The position numbers and the translations under genes were made by a program. A stretch of DNA of 64,000 nucleotides. Source: Acheta domesticus. Its lineage: Eukaryota; Arthropoda; Insecta; Orthoptera; Gryllidae. Of the stretch, positions 10,041-21,036 are shown piece by piece. Position 1 is the stretch's first letter. Each line of letters opens with the position of its first letter. The notes below the pieces were generated by a model. It did no database searches and had not been told where the DNA came from. It saw nothing but the letters and a program-made list of their open reading frames with translations. Location of the stretch: the NCBI GenBank assembly GCA_031308135.1, contig JAHLJT010000631.1, positions 193,381,685-193,445,684 of the forward strand, read 5' to 3'.

Positions 10041-10977
10041 ATCACCAGAGTGAGTGTATTATTCATCTCTTCCTATTCCCAACTACCTTTAAAACAAGCA
10101 AATTTTAAGAGTACTATTACTGAGATTAAGGCCAGATACTGAAATTCATTCCTGTGTTATATGTAAACTTCTCCTTTACAGCCCAAGAGCAGCAGATGAG
10201 GTTGTGAATAGCGATAAGAGTTAATAAAGGAAGTTTTTGTTTAAACTTAATTTTGTTTTGTTGATTCTTTCAATGCACCCCACCTGCGAGAAGCAATGTT
10301 TGATAGAAGGGCTGTAGTTAATTCAAGGTAATCCATTTACGAGCAAAACATTCTTCTGTTCCCATCTACCACCAGTAACACAATCAATTTGTAAGAATGA
10401 GGTTATGAGATATTAAAATTCATTCATAGAAATGTGTTTATTTACATTGTGTGACTGCTGTTTTGTTAAGTATCAAAAGTCATCTTCCATGATATATCAC
10501 ATTTGAATGTACTTGATGCAACATCAAACTAGTGAGTCCTTTACGCGGACAGTTTCAGTAGTAATCTTTTGCACAATTCTGTTTGGATATATTTTTTTTG
10601 TGGAACCTTCAGTAGAAAATGTATCTCTGAGAAACATTCGGTTCTCATGAGAATTTTTCCGGAAGAAAATCTAGGCAGAATCATGAAAGATTTTCTACTG
10701 GAACGCATTCCACTGTAAATATGTTAGGTTAGTTTTCGTAACCTAGGTGCACGCATCGATTGGTAATGGTACACGTACATCGTCTGTACATCGTGTACAC
10801 GTGACGTCGTGTACGTTCCAATTCAGCTCAAGCGTACATTCATTTGGGCCAAAGTACACGTTTGGTACACAAAAACGCATATCGTGACAAGCTCTTGTTC
10901 ACATCCGTACCTAGCAGATGCGCATTCCGTGTACGTTTGCCCTACATTGGCGTACGTTTAGCGTACACACCGATTTT
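10041..10977. other. Unassigned region, with a GTAC-rich segment at the right
   Basis: AT-rich DNA with no clear coding relic runs to about 10760. It may include the lost 5' part of the Penelope-like element. From 10765 to 10975 the words GTACACGT, CGTGTACG and GTACGTTT recur in both orientations, giving many small palindromes around GTAC. No known motif array fits it. Confidence 0.4.
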
Positions 10978-11475
10978 CGCCAGGGACTGCGGTGCCTCTC
11001 ACCGGGAGGCCCTAGGGTTCGAGTCCCGACGGTGGAAGGTTTTTTCGACACTACCTAAATAGCTACGTTGAATTCAGACGCTATCTGGAGGACGTTCTAG
11101 CGGCCAGCTGCTCTGATCGGTAGTTTTCCGAGGTTTCTCCGATCGACACCAGGTGAATGCTGGTCCGGTATCCTAACAAACGGTCCATGGACCGCGCGCG
11201 ATCTTTCCTTCCTCTACCTTGTTCTATACTCATCCCTTACTTACATACACACTTATATGCAATACATTATCACACATGGCGGGAGTTTATAGCTTGTTCC
11301 GACTGGAGCAGTGCCCTGCTGGTGGAAGGTACCTGGTTGGGGAAACCCCCGTAAGCCGACATGAAGATAGATCCCGGATATCACCATTCAGCGGAGAAGC
11401 ACTCCGTCACATTTTCATAAAATATGTACTACACTGACGAAACTATTTAACATAGTTGGCGCGCCCGGAAACACG
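10978..11475 (+). mobile_element. tRNA-derived SINE family A, near full length
   Basis: The head carries a good polymerase III B box, GGTTCGAGTCC, at 11016-11026. The A box side is weak or replaced by foreign sequence. The body shares ordered blocks with the other copies: CTATCTGGAGGA, GTAGTTTTCCGAGG, TTCTCCGATC, CTAACAAACGG and CGCGCGATCTTTCCTTCC. It then has an ACACAC-type stretch, a GGGGAAACCCCC-like block, and GCGCCCGGAAACAC at the 3' end. The total is about 500 bp, long for a tRNA SINE. It encodes no protein and would depend on a LINE for movement. Confidence 0.85.
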
Positions 11476-13800
11476 AAAAAAACTATAAAATCAGCAATCA
11501 TCAATAGACGATGTTCGCAGCAAAGTGAGCTGCTGCTCTGAATTGCACCACGAAAATGTTTGAACGTGTACACAATGTTAAATCGCCGAAAGATATTTTC
11601 TAATTGCCACTGTTCAAACGGAGAATATTAAAAGTTCGGAGAATGGTCAGTAGTCTTGACGTTGTCTCATTATCACTGTTGAATTCAAGATAACGAGTTA
11701 GATTGTGACAGTATAGTTGAGATACCTTGGTGCTTTAATTTGAGTGTATAATTTAATTAGCTTTGAGAATAATATTGTTATTAGATTACATTGTAAATTT
11801 TTATCACAAACGGGTATATTTTTTGCGTAGAACCGACTACATTATGGCAATGACATGTCATATTTCTTTCATACAGGTCCTACCAACCCCTGCGTCGATG
11901 CTTTGCCCATTCAGAGACCCTTCGTATCAAAAACAAGCCACGGGGCGACGTGACGAGCCCCACATAAACCTTCGCGTGTTGGCTGTATCATTCGTAATTT
12001 AATATTCAAAAGCGTATTGTCAATGACTCCCGTGCTTCCTTACCAGTGTTTACTTACATGCCTTATGCATCTTGTGATAACCAATACCTTTCAGACAGGT
12101 AATTAGCAGAGTGACCTTTACAAACTGGCTCGCAATATACTTAATACTTATTGTAAAAGCTTCAGTCATTCAACAAATGAAAAGGTTAATGAAATTTAAC
12201 TCTAATAGATGACGTTGTAGCTAAGTAAACGTAAAAGGTCTAGTGTAACCTTTTACTGACTTACAAAAAGAACTGAAATGAGAATCCACTGTCGCTTATG
12301 ATGTTGCGCCAAATCTATTTCTTAAACAAAAACGTAAATTTACCTTAGGTAAATTGAAACTGAATTTTTGTGTTTAGTGTGAAATGAATTCTCAGTACTT
12401 CCTTCTTTCTCACTCCCTGGCTGTCTTTGCCACAACGACAACAAAACGCATCACTAATGGATACATGTCAACATTTTGACATTTCTGCAAGAGATGTCGT
12501 ACTGAAAGTCCACGGACGTTCTGTAAACCCTTGCGGCAGTTACGCTACGGAGTTATTTTTATGCATCCAAAGAGCTATTCCGAGAAACTGATTCTTCATT
12601 TTTGACGAGATATAAAATTGTTGTGTCTCGGCTTTTAAATGAAGACTGACGTCTACTCCTTGTGATACAATGACAGCGTTTCTTCAATCTTACAAATAAA
12701 TATAATTCAGTAAATACATAAATAAATACATTGGAGAGTGATGCCAATGCGTAGTATTTCAAAAACTGTGATCCATTAATTTATTTTTGAGATAATTTCG
12801 GGTTCAACCTTTAAAAAACCAAATGAAAATTTTCGTTTCTGTCCTTAATTTCTCGTTAAAAAATTCAGTAAAGCAATGTCACAAACGAACTTTACGTACT
12901 ATTTTTACATTTATAACTGATGAACATTATTTTATATGGATCTGTGATTTCATTTTATGTCATAACACCGATTTTAATGTAATGAACAACATTTACTTCA
13001 ACAATGGTCAGAGCATTTTCATTCTCATTTCCAATGCCAATGCAAGCAACGTTTCTTCCTTTCTGGTGCAGACGAACTTTTACTTTCGATTCTCAAGAGC
13101 AGGAAGCGTTGCGCATCTCACAAGCCATTTGAATGTGACGACTGCACAGCATGCCTCATCAAGCACGGTAATATTCTGGCAGAATTCCACGCGACCGCAA
13201 GATCATAAATGTTCCACGTAGATGTAGAGATTGGGAAGAATGAATGGAGCAGTTCGGCGTATATATCCTGCCAGTCGATAAAGTCAGTTCCTTTTATTTG
13301 CACATTAAGCACCGTTCGTTTCAGCTCAAAGAAGATACAGATGTGGAAATTCCTGGTACACGTCGTTTAAGCACATTGAGAGAGATGTTCGGTGAGTGAA
13401 GTGCACGTACCATTCTCTAGCGTGAGTCGGTGGCGGTTATTTCTGCGTTTTAGTGAAGAAAAATGACAAGTTCACACAGAATTCCTTTAACATTACGATT
13501 CAAAGGGTTCTGATAAAGTCAGATGACATAAACTCGTTTACGAAAGATATCTCAGAAATATGCCACACATCATCAACCCACCAACGTTTTTTGTCATGTC
13601 AAAAATGTGGAAATTCATTTAATTATGAATATTTGTTAAACGTTACCATATTTTTATGTTTGAAGAACACATCTTTTGCAAAGCCCGAAAACAATTCTCC
13701 ATATCTACCGCTCTACAAATACAAAGGAAAGAAACGTATCATTTTTACGCGTGGCCAAGAGACACGAACAGACCATCCACAACAAACTCTGAGTGTGCCC
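11476..13800. other. Unassigned AT-rich DNA
   Basis: No gene or repeat family was recognised. The two longest frames, 12823-13221 (132 codons) and one of about 122 codons ending at 13821, have AT-driven compositions and no family resemblance. The second contains CQKCGNSF, which resembles the start of a C2H2 zinc finger but lacks the histidine pair. Confidence 0.45.
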
Positions 13801-14325
13801 AGTGAAGCGACGCGAACGTGACAGTTCCACAAGGGTCCGTTTCGCGCGGCGCCACGAGCGCGCGCTATTCAACGCTCGGCCAGCCCCAGCCTTCTCTGGA
13901 AATTAAGTTCTCGGTTGGGCGGTGTCCACTTCGCAGCTCCTCCTCCCCCGCCCGCCTTCCGGCCATCCGCGCAACACCTCCATTGCGACCTCGGGAAGAA
14001 CGCTTCTTTTGTTCTGTGGACGACCGCGCACTCCGCTCCAGCCCCGACGACTCCTTCCACGCTGGGTTAAATCTCCGCATTTTTCAATCTCAGCCTGACT
14101 CCATATCTGCTCTCCTGTTTAATCTAAACCTCTTCCTCGCCCAACCGCCGTCCGCCACCATCCCCGACTCTACAGCTACTCATTCTACTCTGCCTCTCCC
14201 CACCTTTCCTACTCGTTTCTCGCCTGCACGAACCTTTCTTGCCGTACATTTCTAACTTCGTCACAACTACCTCTTTCCAAAAACCAACCTTCCTCCTCCT
14301 CCAAGACCCTTCCCGTTCCGATTCC
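13801..14325. other. C-rich, CpG-rich low-complexity DNA
   Basis: GC content rises sharply at 13.8 kb. C- and T-rich runs keep frames open on both strands (145 codons at 13818-14255), with serine, proline and leucine predominating. No domain is seen. It leads directly into the 17-bp minisatellite. Confidence 0.4.
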
Positions 14326-14470
14326 CTTCGCACTCCGACATCCTTCCCATACCGACATCCTTCCCACTCCGACATCCTTCCCACTCCGACATCCTTCCCA
14401 CTCCGACATCCTTCCCACTCCGACATCCTTCTCACTCCGACATCCTTCCCACTCCGAGACTTCGTAATCC
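14326..14470. repeat. 17-bp minisatellite, unit CCTTCCCACTCCGACAT
   Basis: About seven to eight nearly identical copies of a 17-bp unit run head to tail, with small changes such as CCCATA or TCTCAC in place of CCCACT. Because 17 is not a multiple of three and the unit lacks stops, every frame stays open, which explains the overlapping frames here. A much more diverged continuation (words like TTTCGAGACC and CCTTCCC) extends to about 14705. Confidence 0.9.
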
Positions 14471-14705
14471 GCGAACCTTCCAACTCCCAGGTCCGTCCTA
14501 CTCCGTGACTTCCTATTGTGAGACTCTTCCCACTAACAGACCCTTCATATTTCGAGATCCTTTTCACCCTGAAACATTATCCAATTCTGACACCCTTTCC
14601 ATTTCGAGACCTTTCCCACCCCGAGATTTCCTATTTCTAGATCCTTCGCCCTCCGAGACACTTCCCACACCGAGACACTTCCCATTCTGGATTCTTTCCC
14701 ACTCC
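14471..14705. repeat. Diverged continuation of the 17-bp array
   Basis: Irregular repeats of a TTCCCA-NN-CCGAGAC-type word spaced about 15-20 bp apart suggest an older, decayed part of the same array. Confidence 0.5.
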
Positions 14706-16570
14706 ACCCGTCGTGAGCTTTCCTTCGCTAATCGCGCGGCGCACACACCGCGCCGAGGGGCTTTTAAAAAAGTTATTTTGTCGCCGCGCGGAATTCGCAG
14801 AAAGTGGGTGGGCGGGGGTGGGCAAGGAAGGTAAGAGAGAAAGTGGCTCACCGAGTGCACGAGACTTGTGCGTTCCCACACAACTTCGAGTGCTGCTGCG
14901 GCGGCTGGAGGTGCAGGCAAGGGATGCTGGGGATTGTTGTTTGTAGCCGGTGGCATGGGCAACTGTGAAGGCCGACAGAGGGAACGAAAACAGAGAGGGC
15001 GACGAACGTGTTGTGAGCGGCAAGAACGGTGGGAGTGGCGAGATCGGCGGCTAAAGCAGAATGGCAAGGCAGCGGCGGGTGGTGTGAGGACGTGGGGTGC
15101 GGCGAAGTGGCGGGGACACGGTGAGTGGCGGAGGGGTGTGGCGGGGGCGTCCTGTGTGGCTCGGACGTTGTGTGTGTGGCTTGGGGTCAGATGTGGTGGG
15201 GGCGTCAGGTGTGGTGCACGCGACGGGGGCTTCTGCGGCGTCGGAGATGGCGGGAAGGCGGAGGAGGTACCCGCGACTGTGATGGCATGACGGAAGCTTT
15301 GGGAATATCGCTGAAAGTTGGCAATGTGTGCACAAGCGACGGCAAAGGCAAAGATTTGTTCTGGCAGAAGCAAAAGGCGCGGAACATCCAGAGGTGGTAG
15401 CGTCGAAGTCTAGTTGGTTACGCAAGCGGGATCGGCGCTGCAGCGGAATCCACGAAGCGCAGCCCGGAGCTGATAGCAGTGCAAGGGGCACGGGTGCAGC
15501 GTCGGCGGTCGAGGAGCTCCTCGGGGGTGATATTGAAATTCTTCGTGCTTCCCACTGCTTGTTGCATGCACGTCCGCGGCCGAGCAGGGGCAAGACGAGA
15601 GCGCTGCCTGGGCTGGGCCGTGGCGACAAGAGAATATTTCGGCGAAGTCCTCCGCGGGGGGCGGACGCGCCACGGCTGCTCCGTCCCCGCCCCCCACCCC
15701 CCACCCGCGCCACGTCGCCGCCACCGCCGCCTCCGCCGCATCGCCAGATATTTATTTCCGTCCGGAGCGCTACGCCTCGCCGTTTTTCTTTCATTCCATT
15801 GAAACATTTCACTGCTGAGTACACACGAGCGCTCCCTCCGTCCCACGCCTGACGCGGGCAAACGGGCGCAAGAGGAGGAGGAGAGCGAGGAGAAAGGAGG
15901 AAGGGGGCGCGAAAGGAGATTAGGGGAAAGGAGAGGAGAGCCGGATCAGAGTCCGCTCGCGTTGCCGCCGCCGCCGCCGTCGTCGTCGATATTCATTTGT
16001 CTCGAGCTCCACTCCGCCAGCGCTCCCAGCGGCCTCTCCAGCGAACGCCCCCGGCGCGGCGTCGCGCCTTGGTCCTCGTCCGGGGGGCTCTCTGCTCGCG
16101 CGACGCCCGACCGCGGCCCGGTCGAGGACCGACCCAGAGACAGCGGCGGCTTTAAAACCGACCAACTTGGCTGAGCGGAATGTTTTGCGAAATTATAAAT
16201 CTTGTGTATACTCGGGGCGCGCCGCCGCCCTCTTTCCTTGCCTTTAAAAGTTTCTGTGTTTGCGCCATCCGCCGGCGCCCGCCGCTGCCGCCGCCGCCGC
16301 CAGCGCCACCGCCTCCCGGCAGCGGCGGCGGAGGCTCAGGGAATTTAATTTATTATGTAGAGGACCGCCCCCGGACGCCCCCGCCCCCGCGCAGCGCTCC
16401 GGTTGCGCTCGCCGGCCAGCGCGCCACGCGGCGTCCGCCGGCGGCGGGCAACACGGGGGAGGGGGAGGCGCCGCTGGAGATGGGGAGCTGGTGTAGCTGG
16501 TGGATGGGAGGGAGAGGAGGGCGAGGGACGTGGGGAAGTGGAGGGGGCGACGGGGCACGGTGAACGGAAA
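14706..16570. promoter_or_regulatory. Large CpG-rich island (putative regulatory)
   Basis: Nearly 1.9 kb of GC- and CpG-rich DNA shows no CpG depletion. It includes trinucleotide runs such as (CCG)n at about 15963-15980 and 16265-16320. Short AT-containing islands such as AATTTAATTTATTATGTAG (about 16340-16358) and GCGAAATTATAAATC (about 16188-16202) stand out inside it. Open frames of up to 269 codons appear on both strands but overlap each other and lack recognisable domains. CpG islands of this size often mark promoters, but no transcription start, exon or core element can be shown, so the role is inferred from composition only. Confidence 0.3.
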
Positions 16571-17158
16571 TCAGGACGGCGACGTTGGAGACTGAAGGAG
16601 TGGGAGTGGCAGAGTTGACGGTGGAGAGAAGAAGGTGGAGCAGGACAGGTTGAGGCGGGGCGCAATGTGACCCGGAGATGGTGACAGAGGCACCAGCTGA
16701 GGCGAGAGTGGTGCTGAGAAGCTAATGGAAATAGCGAGGGAACCAGTGGGAGAGGAAGCACGGGAGAGATATGCACCGGAGGTGGGATGGTGGCGGGGCG
16801 CTGACGATTGCGTGGATGTGGGCGGGTCGTAGGGGTGAAGGCGTGTTTTGGAAGGTGATGGCAGTGCGTTGCGGTGCGGGGGTGGTGCGAGGTTCAGAGC
16901 AGGGCGGTTATGAGATGAGGGCGGGGATGGGACGGGGCGGAACGGAGGCGTAGCAGCAGGACGGGGAGTGGGCCGAACGAACATAGAGCGATGGGGTCTG
17001 CGTTGGAAATTGTGGTGGTGGTGGTTGTGATGGTAGCATGGACGTGGGGTGGATGAGTCGGGGCAACGGGAGGAGTCAGGTCGGGGTGGCGTAGGGGAAA
17101 AGGGGCGGGGCAAGAGAAGGGAGTAGGCGTGACACATGCGGGAGGTAGGCCGCGGAGC
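16571..17158. other. G-rich low-complexity DNA
   Basis: GGTGG, GCGGG and GGAGG words dominate the plus strand. The minus-strand frame of 346 codons (16571-17611) is rich in Pro, Ser, Thr and His and is a reading of this composition rather than a supported protein. Confidence 0.45.
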
Positions 17159-17405
17159 GGGCCGAGGAGCAGCGTGGCCAGCTGTGGTAGCGGCATGGGC
17201 GTGGGTTGGGTGAGTCGGGAGAACGGGAAGAGTGAGGTCGGGGGGACAGAGGCGGGGAGGTAGTCCGTGGTGTGGGCCGAGGAGCAGCGTGGCCAGCTGT
17301 AGTAGCGGTGGTGGCGGCATGGGCGTGGGTTGGGTGAGTCGGGAGAACGGGAAGAGTGAGGTCGGGGAGGTAGTCCGTGGTGTGGGCCGAGGAGCAGCGT
17401 GGCCC
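17159..17405. repeat. 110-115-bp tandem repeat, about 2.2 units
   Basis: GGGCCGAGGAGCAGCGTGGCC starts at 17159, 17274 and 17384, each time followed or preceded by the same GGGCGTGGGTTGGGTGAGTC and GGGAGAACGGGAAGAGTGAG blocks. The unit lengths are 115 and 110 bp. The first unit has an extra GGGGACAGAGGC-type insertion and the second a GGTGGTGGC-type one. The units are well preserved, which suggests a fairly young duplication. Confidence 0.8.
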
Positions 17406-17998
17406 GGTGTGGTGGCGTGGACGTGGGGCGGGTGCAGCGTGGCGGGCGCATGCCGCCCGAGGCGGAAGCGAGAGCGCGAGCGGCGGAGCGGAAGGGGCGC
17501 GGCGACGCGGCGCGGGCGGAAGCCGCGTGGCCGGCGCACGGCCCCGGCGGCGAAAGCGGCGGGTGGCGAGGCGCGCTGGCAAAGCGGCGCGGAGCGCGCA
17601 GCCAAATGCACTGGCTATTGCTGCTGGACAGGAGTGGGGGGCACGCCGTGTACACAGGAGCGTTTGTTTCGGCGTGATCTCACAAATGCTGTTCAAGAGG
17701 AATTCTTAGTTCTTTGGAGGCAAAGGGCTCGAATTGCAAATGTTGCAGCAGCAACATCATACTAGTTTTGTTACTTGTCTACCACTTCAGAGTGTTAGAG
17801 CACTAAATATTTATAAATATGTACTTGAAATGTTTTGATGAAGGAAAACTTAGTATGTGAAAATAAGTTTGAACTCACGTGCATGTGTTCAATCATAAGA
17901 GGCAAGTTATTGGCTATTAAAAGGGCCTTCATTAAAGAAGTGGTATAAAAATGGAGTAGTGGTACAAAACTAAGAGGTAAAGTAAGTCGATTTGCTAG
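17406..17998. other. CpG-rich end of the block, then AT-rich DNA
   Basis: CpG-rich sequence runs to about 17660 and then turns AT-rich. No gene was recognised. Confidence 0.4.
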
Positions 17999-18370
17999 TT
18001 AACCTCGAAAATGGGGGTGATTGAGTAGACTTGAATTTTGGTTGCTTGGTTTATTTCCTGTAAAGAAGAATGAGCGAAAAATAACTATATCGGAAAAATA
18101 ACTACTAGCGGTGTGATATGTGGTTTTCTTGCACAGTTTATGGTGGAATCCATGCACCGCTAATCTGTTTACTACACTTCTCATTTCCTGGTTTGGTTTT
18201 GTCCAACTCCTGTCAATTATGTCACTTGTGCAGTAGAAAAGTTCTTCCCCCTCTTCTCTCTTCTGTTGTCTTTCCGCTAGCAGTTTGTTGTATGCTGTGG
18301 TAGATGGTAGCAGTAGATTATAGTGCTTAGTAGATTGTAGTGCTTTCATGCAAGGAAAATAAGAAAACAA
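17999..18370 (-). pseudogene. Possible C-terminal part of the Jockey-like LINE
   Basis: A 123-codon minus-strand frame lies immediately 3' of the reverse transcriptase remnant in the same orientation. It contains MRSVVNRLAVHGFHHKLC followed by KKTTYHTASS. It would occupy the place where LINEs of this group have their C-terminal region, but no diagnostic motif is certain, and it could be part of another repeat. A short direct repeat (AATAACTACTAGCGG near 18100 and AATAACTACTATCGG near 18450) brackets it and hints at a local duplication or insertion. Confidence 0.35.
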
Positions 18371-18469
18371 TTACGGAGCTCAGCTCCGAAGACTGAACTG
18401 TAAACTTCATGCACACTTGTGCGCATTTCTTAATTGTATAAAAATAACTACTATCGGAAAACAAGAGCA

Positions 18470-19570
18470 ACGTAAAGAGAAGAACTATAATTAAATTCTT
18501 AGAGTTTTATTCTCCTGTGTTTGCAGATATTTTATATAAAATTTAGCTGTTTGTTGCAGATGAATAGTGGAGATTTAATAATAATTCTTAGAGCTTTATT
18601 CTGTGTAGTTTGCAGAATTTTTTTTATTGAATTAGGTTGCATTTCCTCATATTGGGCAACCGTATGTCTTTGTTGGTCTAATTAACGATTTGTAAATTTG
18701 CGTACCTGACTCGATTTTAAGGGAAGATTTCTTTTAATTACTACATAGAGTTGCTTGTGTTTTAGTTCCTTTTACGCGAAGCTGTGATTTCCAACTTACT
18801 TTTATATCTAGTTGTATTCCTAGATACTTGCTTCAGCTTGATTTGGAACCAAGGAAATATTTTCATTACGTAATTAACTGAGATGGGGTATTAGGATATC
18901 TTAGGGTGAAAAATTTTGTCTACGTTTTATCTGGATTAATTTTAAATTTACGATTTTTTCATATTTTGTGACGAGGTCGAGGTGAAAATTATTCCTACCT
19001 GGTATTATACCCACATGTTTTGTAAAACAGTCAGTGTCTTCAGAGTAAAATGCTATTTGCAAACCTATTAAATGGAAAAAATTACAAATACATAAATTGT
19101 ATAAAACGTGGAATAAGAAGAAACTTGATGACACTCCTGCTCAAACTTGGCGTAAGGGTGATATGGATTCATTAACTTGGACTTCGAATTTTCTTTGATT
19201 TACAAAACTTTTAATTTTTTGTTATAAGTAGTCTGTAGTGTCTATTTGTCTGAGCTTGTAGAGAAGACTTTGATGCCTTATTTTGTTGAAGGCTTCAGTT
19301 ATGTCTAGGAATATAGAAATAGTGTATTATTGGGCAACGAATTTTTGCGTTATGTATTTGGTTAATCGTAATATTTGGAGTGTTGTAGAGTGATAAGACC
19401 TGCATCGAAATTGTGTATCTGAAATTACGTGCTTGGTTTATCAGAATTTTTTATTAATAGCTTTAATATCAGTTTCACTAGTAGTTTCAACATTGAGGGT
19501 TGCAGGATTATTGTTCTACAGTTGGCAGGATCTTTTGGATTTTTCCCTGGTTTACGGAAGGGCAGCATTG
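18470..19570 (-). pseudogene. Jockey-superfamily LINE reverse transcriptase, broken
   Basis: Minus-strand fragments follow the order of a non-LTR retrotransposon RT. KPGKNPKDPANCRTI lies at about 19505-19560 and corresponds to the KPGKDP..YRPISLL entry motif. A block ending SLLYKLRQIDTTDYL, then IKSFVNQRKFEVQV (about 19180-19270), matches the FDxVWHxGLLYKL and FLxxRxFxV region. ISPLRQV-stop-AGV follows, where AGVPQGSVLSP belongs. AFYSEDTD at about 19030-19054 replaces the FADDT catalytic box and keeps one of the two aspartates. KYLGIQLD follows near 18790, and SLIRPTKTYGCPI at about 18645-18690 matches the thumb-like xxxLRPxxxYGxxxW motif. Several in-frame stops make it non-functional. In a live element it would copy RNA at a nicked chromosomal target. 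The exact clade is not resolved. Confidence 0.85.
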
Positions 19571-20440
19571 GCCTACTTCGTGCTCCAAGGGCGGCCAATT
19601 AAAATATTGAATGTTTTGTACTCGCTTTTGAAGTTGTTGTTGCATTTGTTGGAGGTACTGCTGCTGAAACTGTATTTGCTGATGATATTCACTGATGATA
19701 TGTTGTTGCTATACTAATGAAAGTTGCATAGAGTGGGGTGCAGTGTTCTTCACGGCCTGCATCGCTTAAAATGTGCAATATACTCACTTTACAAGCACCC
19801 GCAACTCACTGTGCCATCAAAATCATCAAATGTCAGTATAAGGGTTTATTTCTACTGTATAAAAATGCATTAATAAAACCTGTATAAGAATCTATTCCTT
19901 TCTTTCTCTAACATTTCAAACGTGTAAACGATGATTATTTAACTAGGTCTCAAAAATTGAACAATGTATCTGAATTCAGTCTGAGAGCACTATTGACTGT
20001 AGCTTAATTATTTCAATCATGATATATTAAAATTATCTAAACATTAAGGGAATGCTGAATTCGTGTTACGCCTTTCAGCCCATATTCGTTTTACGGAGAA
20101 GCTGATGTTCACACGGGGGACTTAATTTGAAAGTTGTGTTGTATTAACTTTTAATTAAGATTTAACTGTAAAAAGTAAATAAAAAATAATTAGGATAAAT
20201 TAATGAAATATGGAATACCTGAGTCGATAATACAAAATAGTATAGGCCTTGTATTGACAAAAACTCAATTTTAATATACATTCCTCTCTTGAGGACTTTT
20301 TTGTGTATCAGAACATAAATATAGCTTTGCCATGATAGACCTTTCTTTATTTAAAACTATCGATCACGTAAAACAGTGATCTCAAAACATCTGCTTAAAA
20401 AATCGATGTTAATACATTGATGATTTCATGAAAACATCGA
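19571..20440. other. Unassigned DNA
   Basis: The first 150 bp, read on the minus strand, hold a glutamine-rich stretch (CAGCAG and CAACAA words) that could belong to the upstream part of the LINE. The rest is AT-rich with nothing recognisable. Confidence 0.4.
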
Positions 20441-20900
20441 CATCGATGTCGCGACCTTAGTTCGGGTGACAACGTCGTTGGTCCGCGCGCGAGGCAGCAA
20501 ACGCCAACGCTAGCGCCAGAGAGCGAGAGCCACCGACAGAGAGCGAAAGACAGACAGAGAGAGAGAGACAGACAGACAGAGAGCGAGGTCGGCGCCGTCG
20601 CCGCCGCCGCCGTCGCCGTCGCCGCCGCTGCCGCGCCGCTGCACAAATCCGCGTGGCCCGCGCGGTGGCGGTTTAGCGGACGAGAAAGCGCGCGACAGAG
20701 ACAGCGCTACTGTTTGCGCGCCGCAGCTTCCTATTCCACGGGCCCAAGGTTCAAATCTCGGGTGGGAGACTGTGGCACGCTTTTTTAGGCGGGTCGCCGC
20801 CGCCGCAGGCGGAGGAAGGGGTGGGAGCGAGGCGGCGACAAGGCGAGCCACAGAGAAGGCGCTAGGGAGAGGCTGCCTTAGCGGCACTGGTGGATGTGGC
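20441..20900. other. CpG-rich block with GACAGA repeats and a tRNA-like B box
   Basis: This block has a CpG-dense start, a degenerate GAGA/GACAGA microsatellite at about 20516-20590, CCGCCG/CGTCGC trinucleotides at about 20590-20640, and then a polymerase III B box-like sequence, GGTTCAAATCT, at 20749-20759 in a tRNA-arm-like context ending near 20785 with a T run. No complete cloverleaf can be drawn, so it is a SINE head or tRNA fragment at most. Confidence 0.4.
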
Positions 20901-21036
20901 GGAGAGATAAACTCAGTGGCAGGGTTGATGGTTATGACGCCAGCGGCAATGTTATTGATGTGGTGGAGACTCCAGGCATGTTGACAAGGGTTAAACAAAT
21001 GTAGATGTCGGTACACTGTCGATGGCAAAGGCAGTG

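Noticed and set aside
13453..13821. Zinc-finger-like CQKCGNSF motif in a 122-codon frame
   Set aside because: The histidine pair of a C2H2 finger is missing and no second finger exists, so the match is likely chance.
16571..17611. 346-codon minus-strand frame
   Set aside because: It is read from G-rich low-complexity DNA and a 110-115-bp tandem repeat. No recognisable domain is present.
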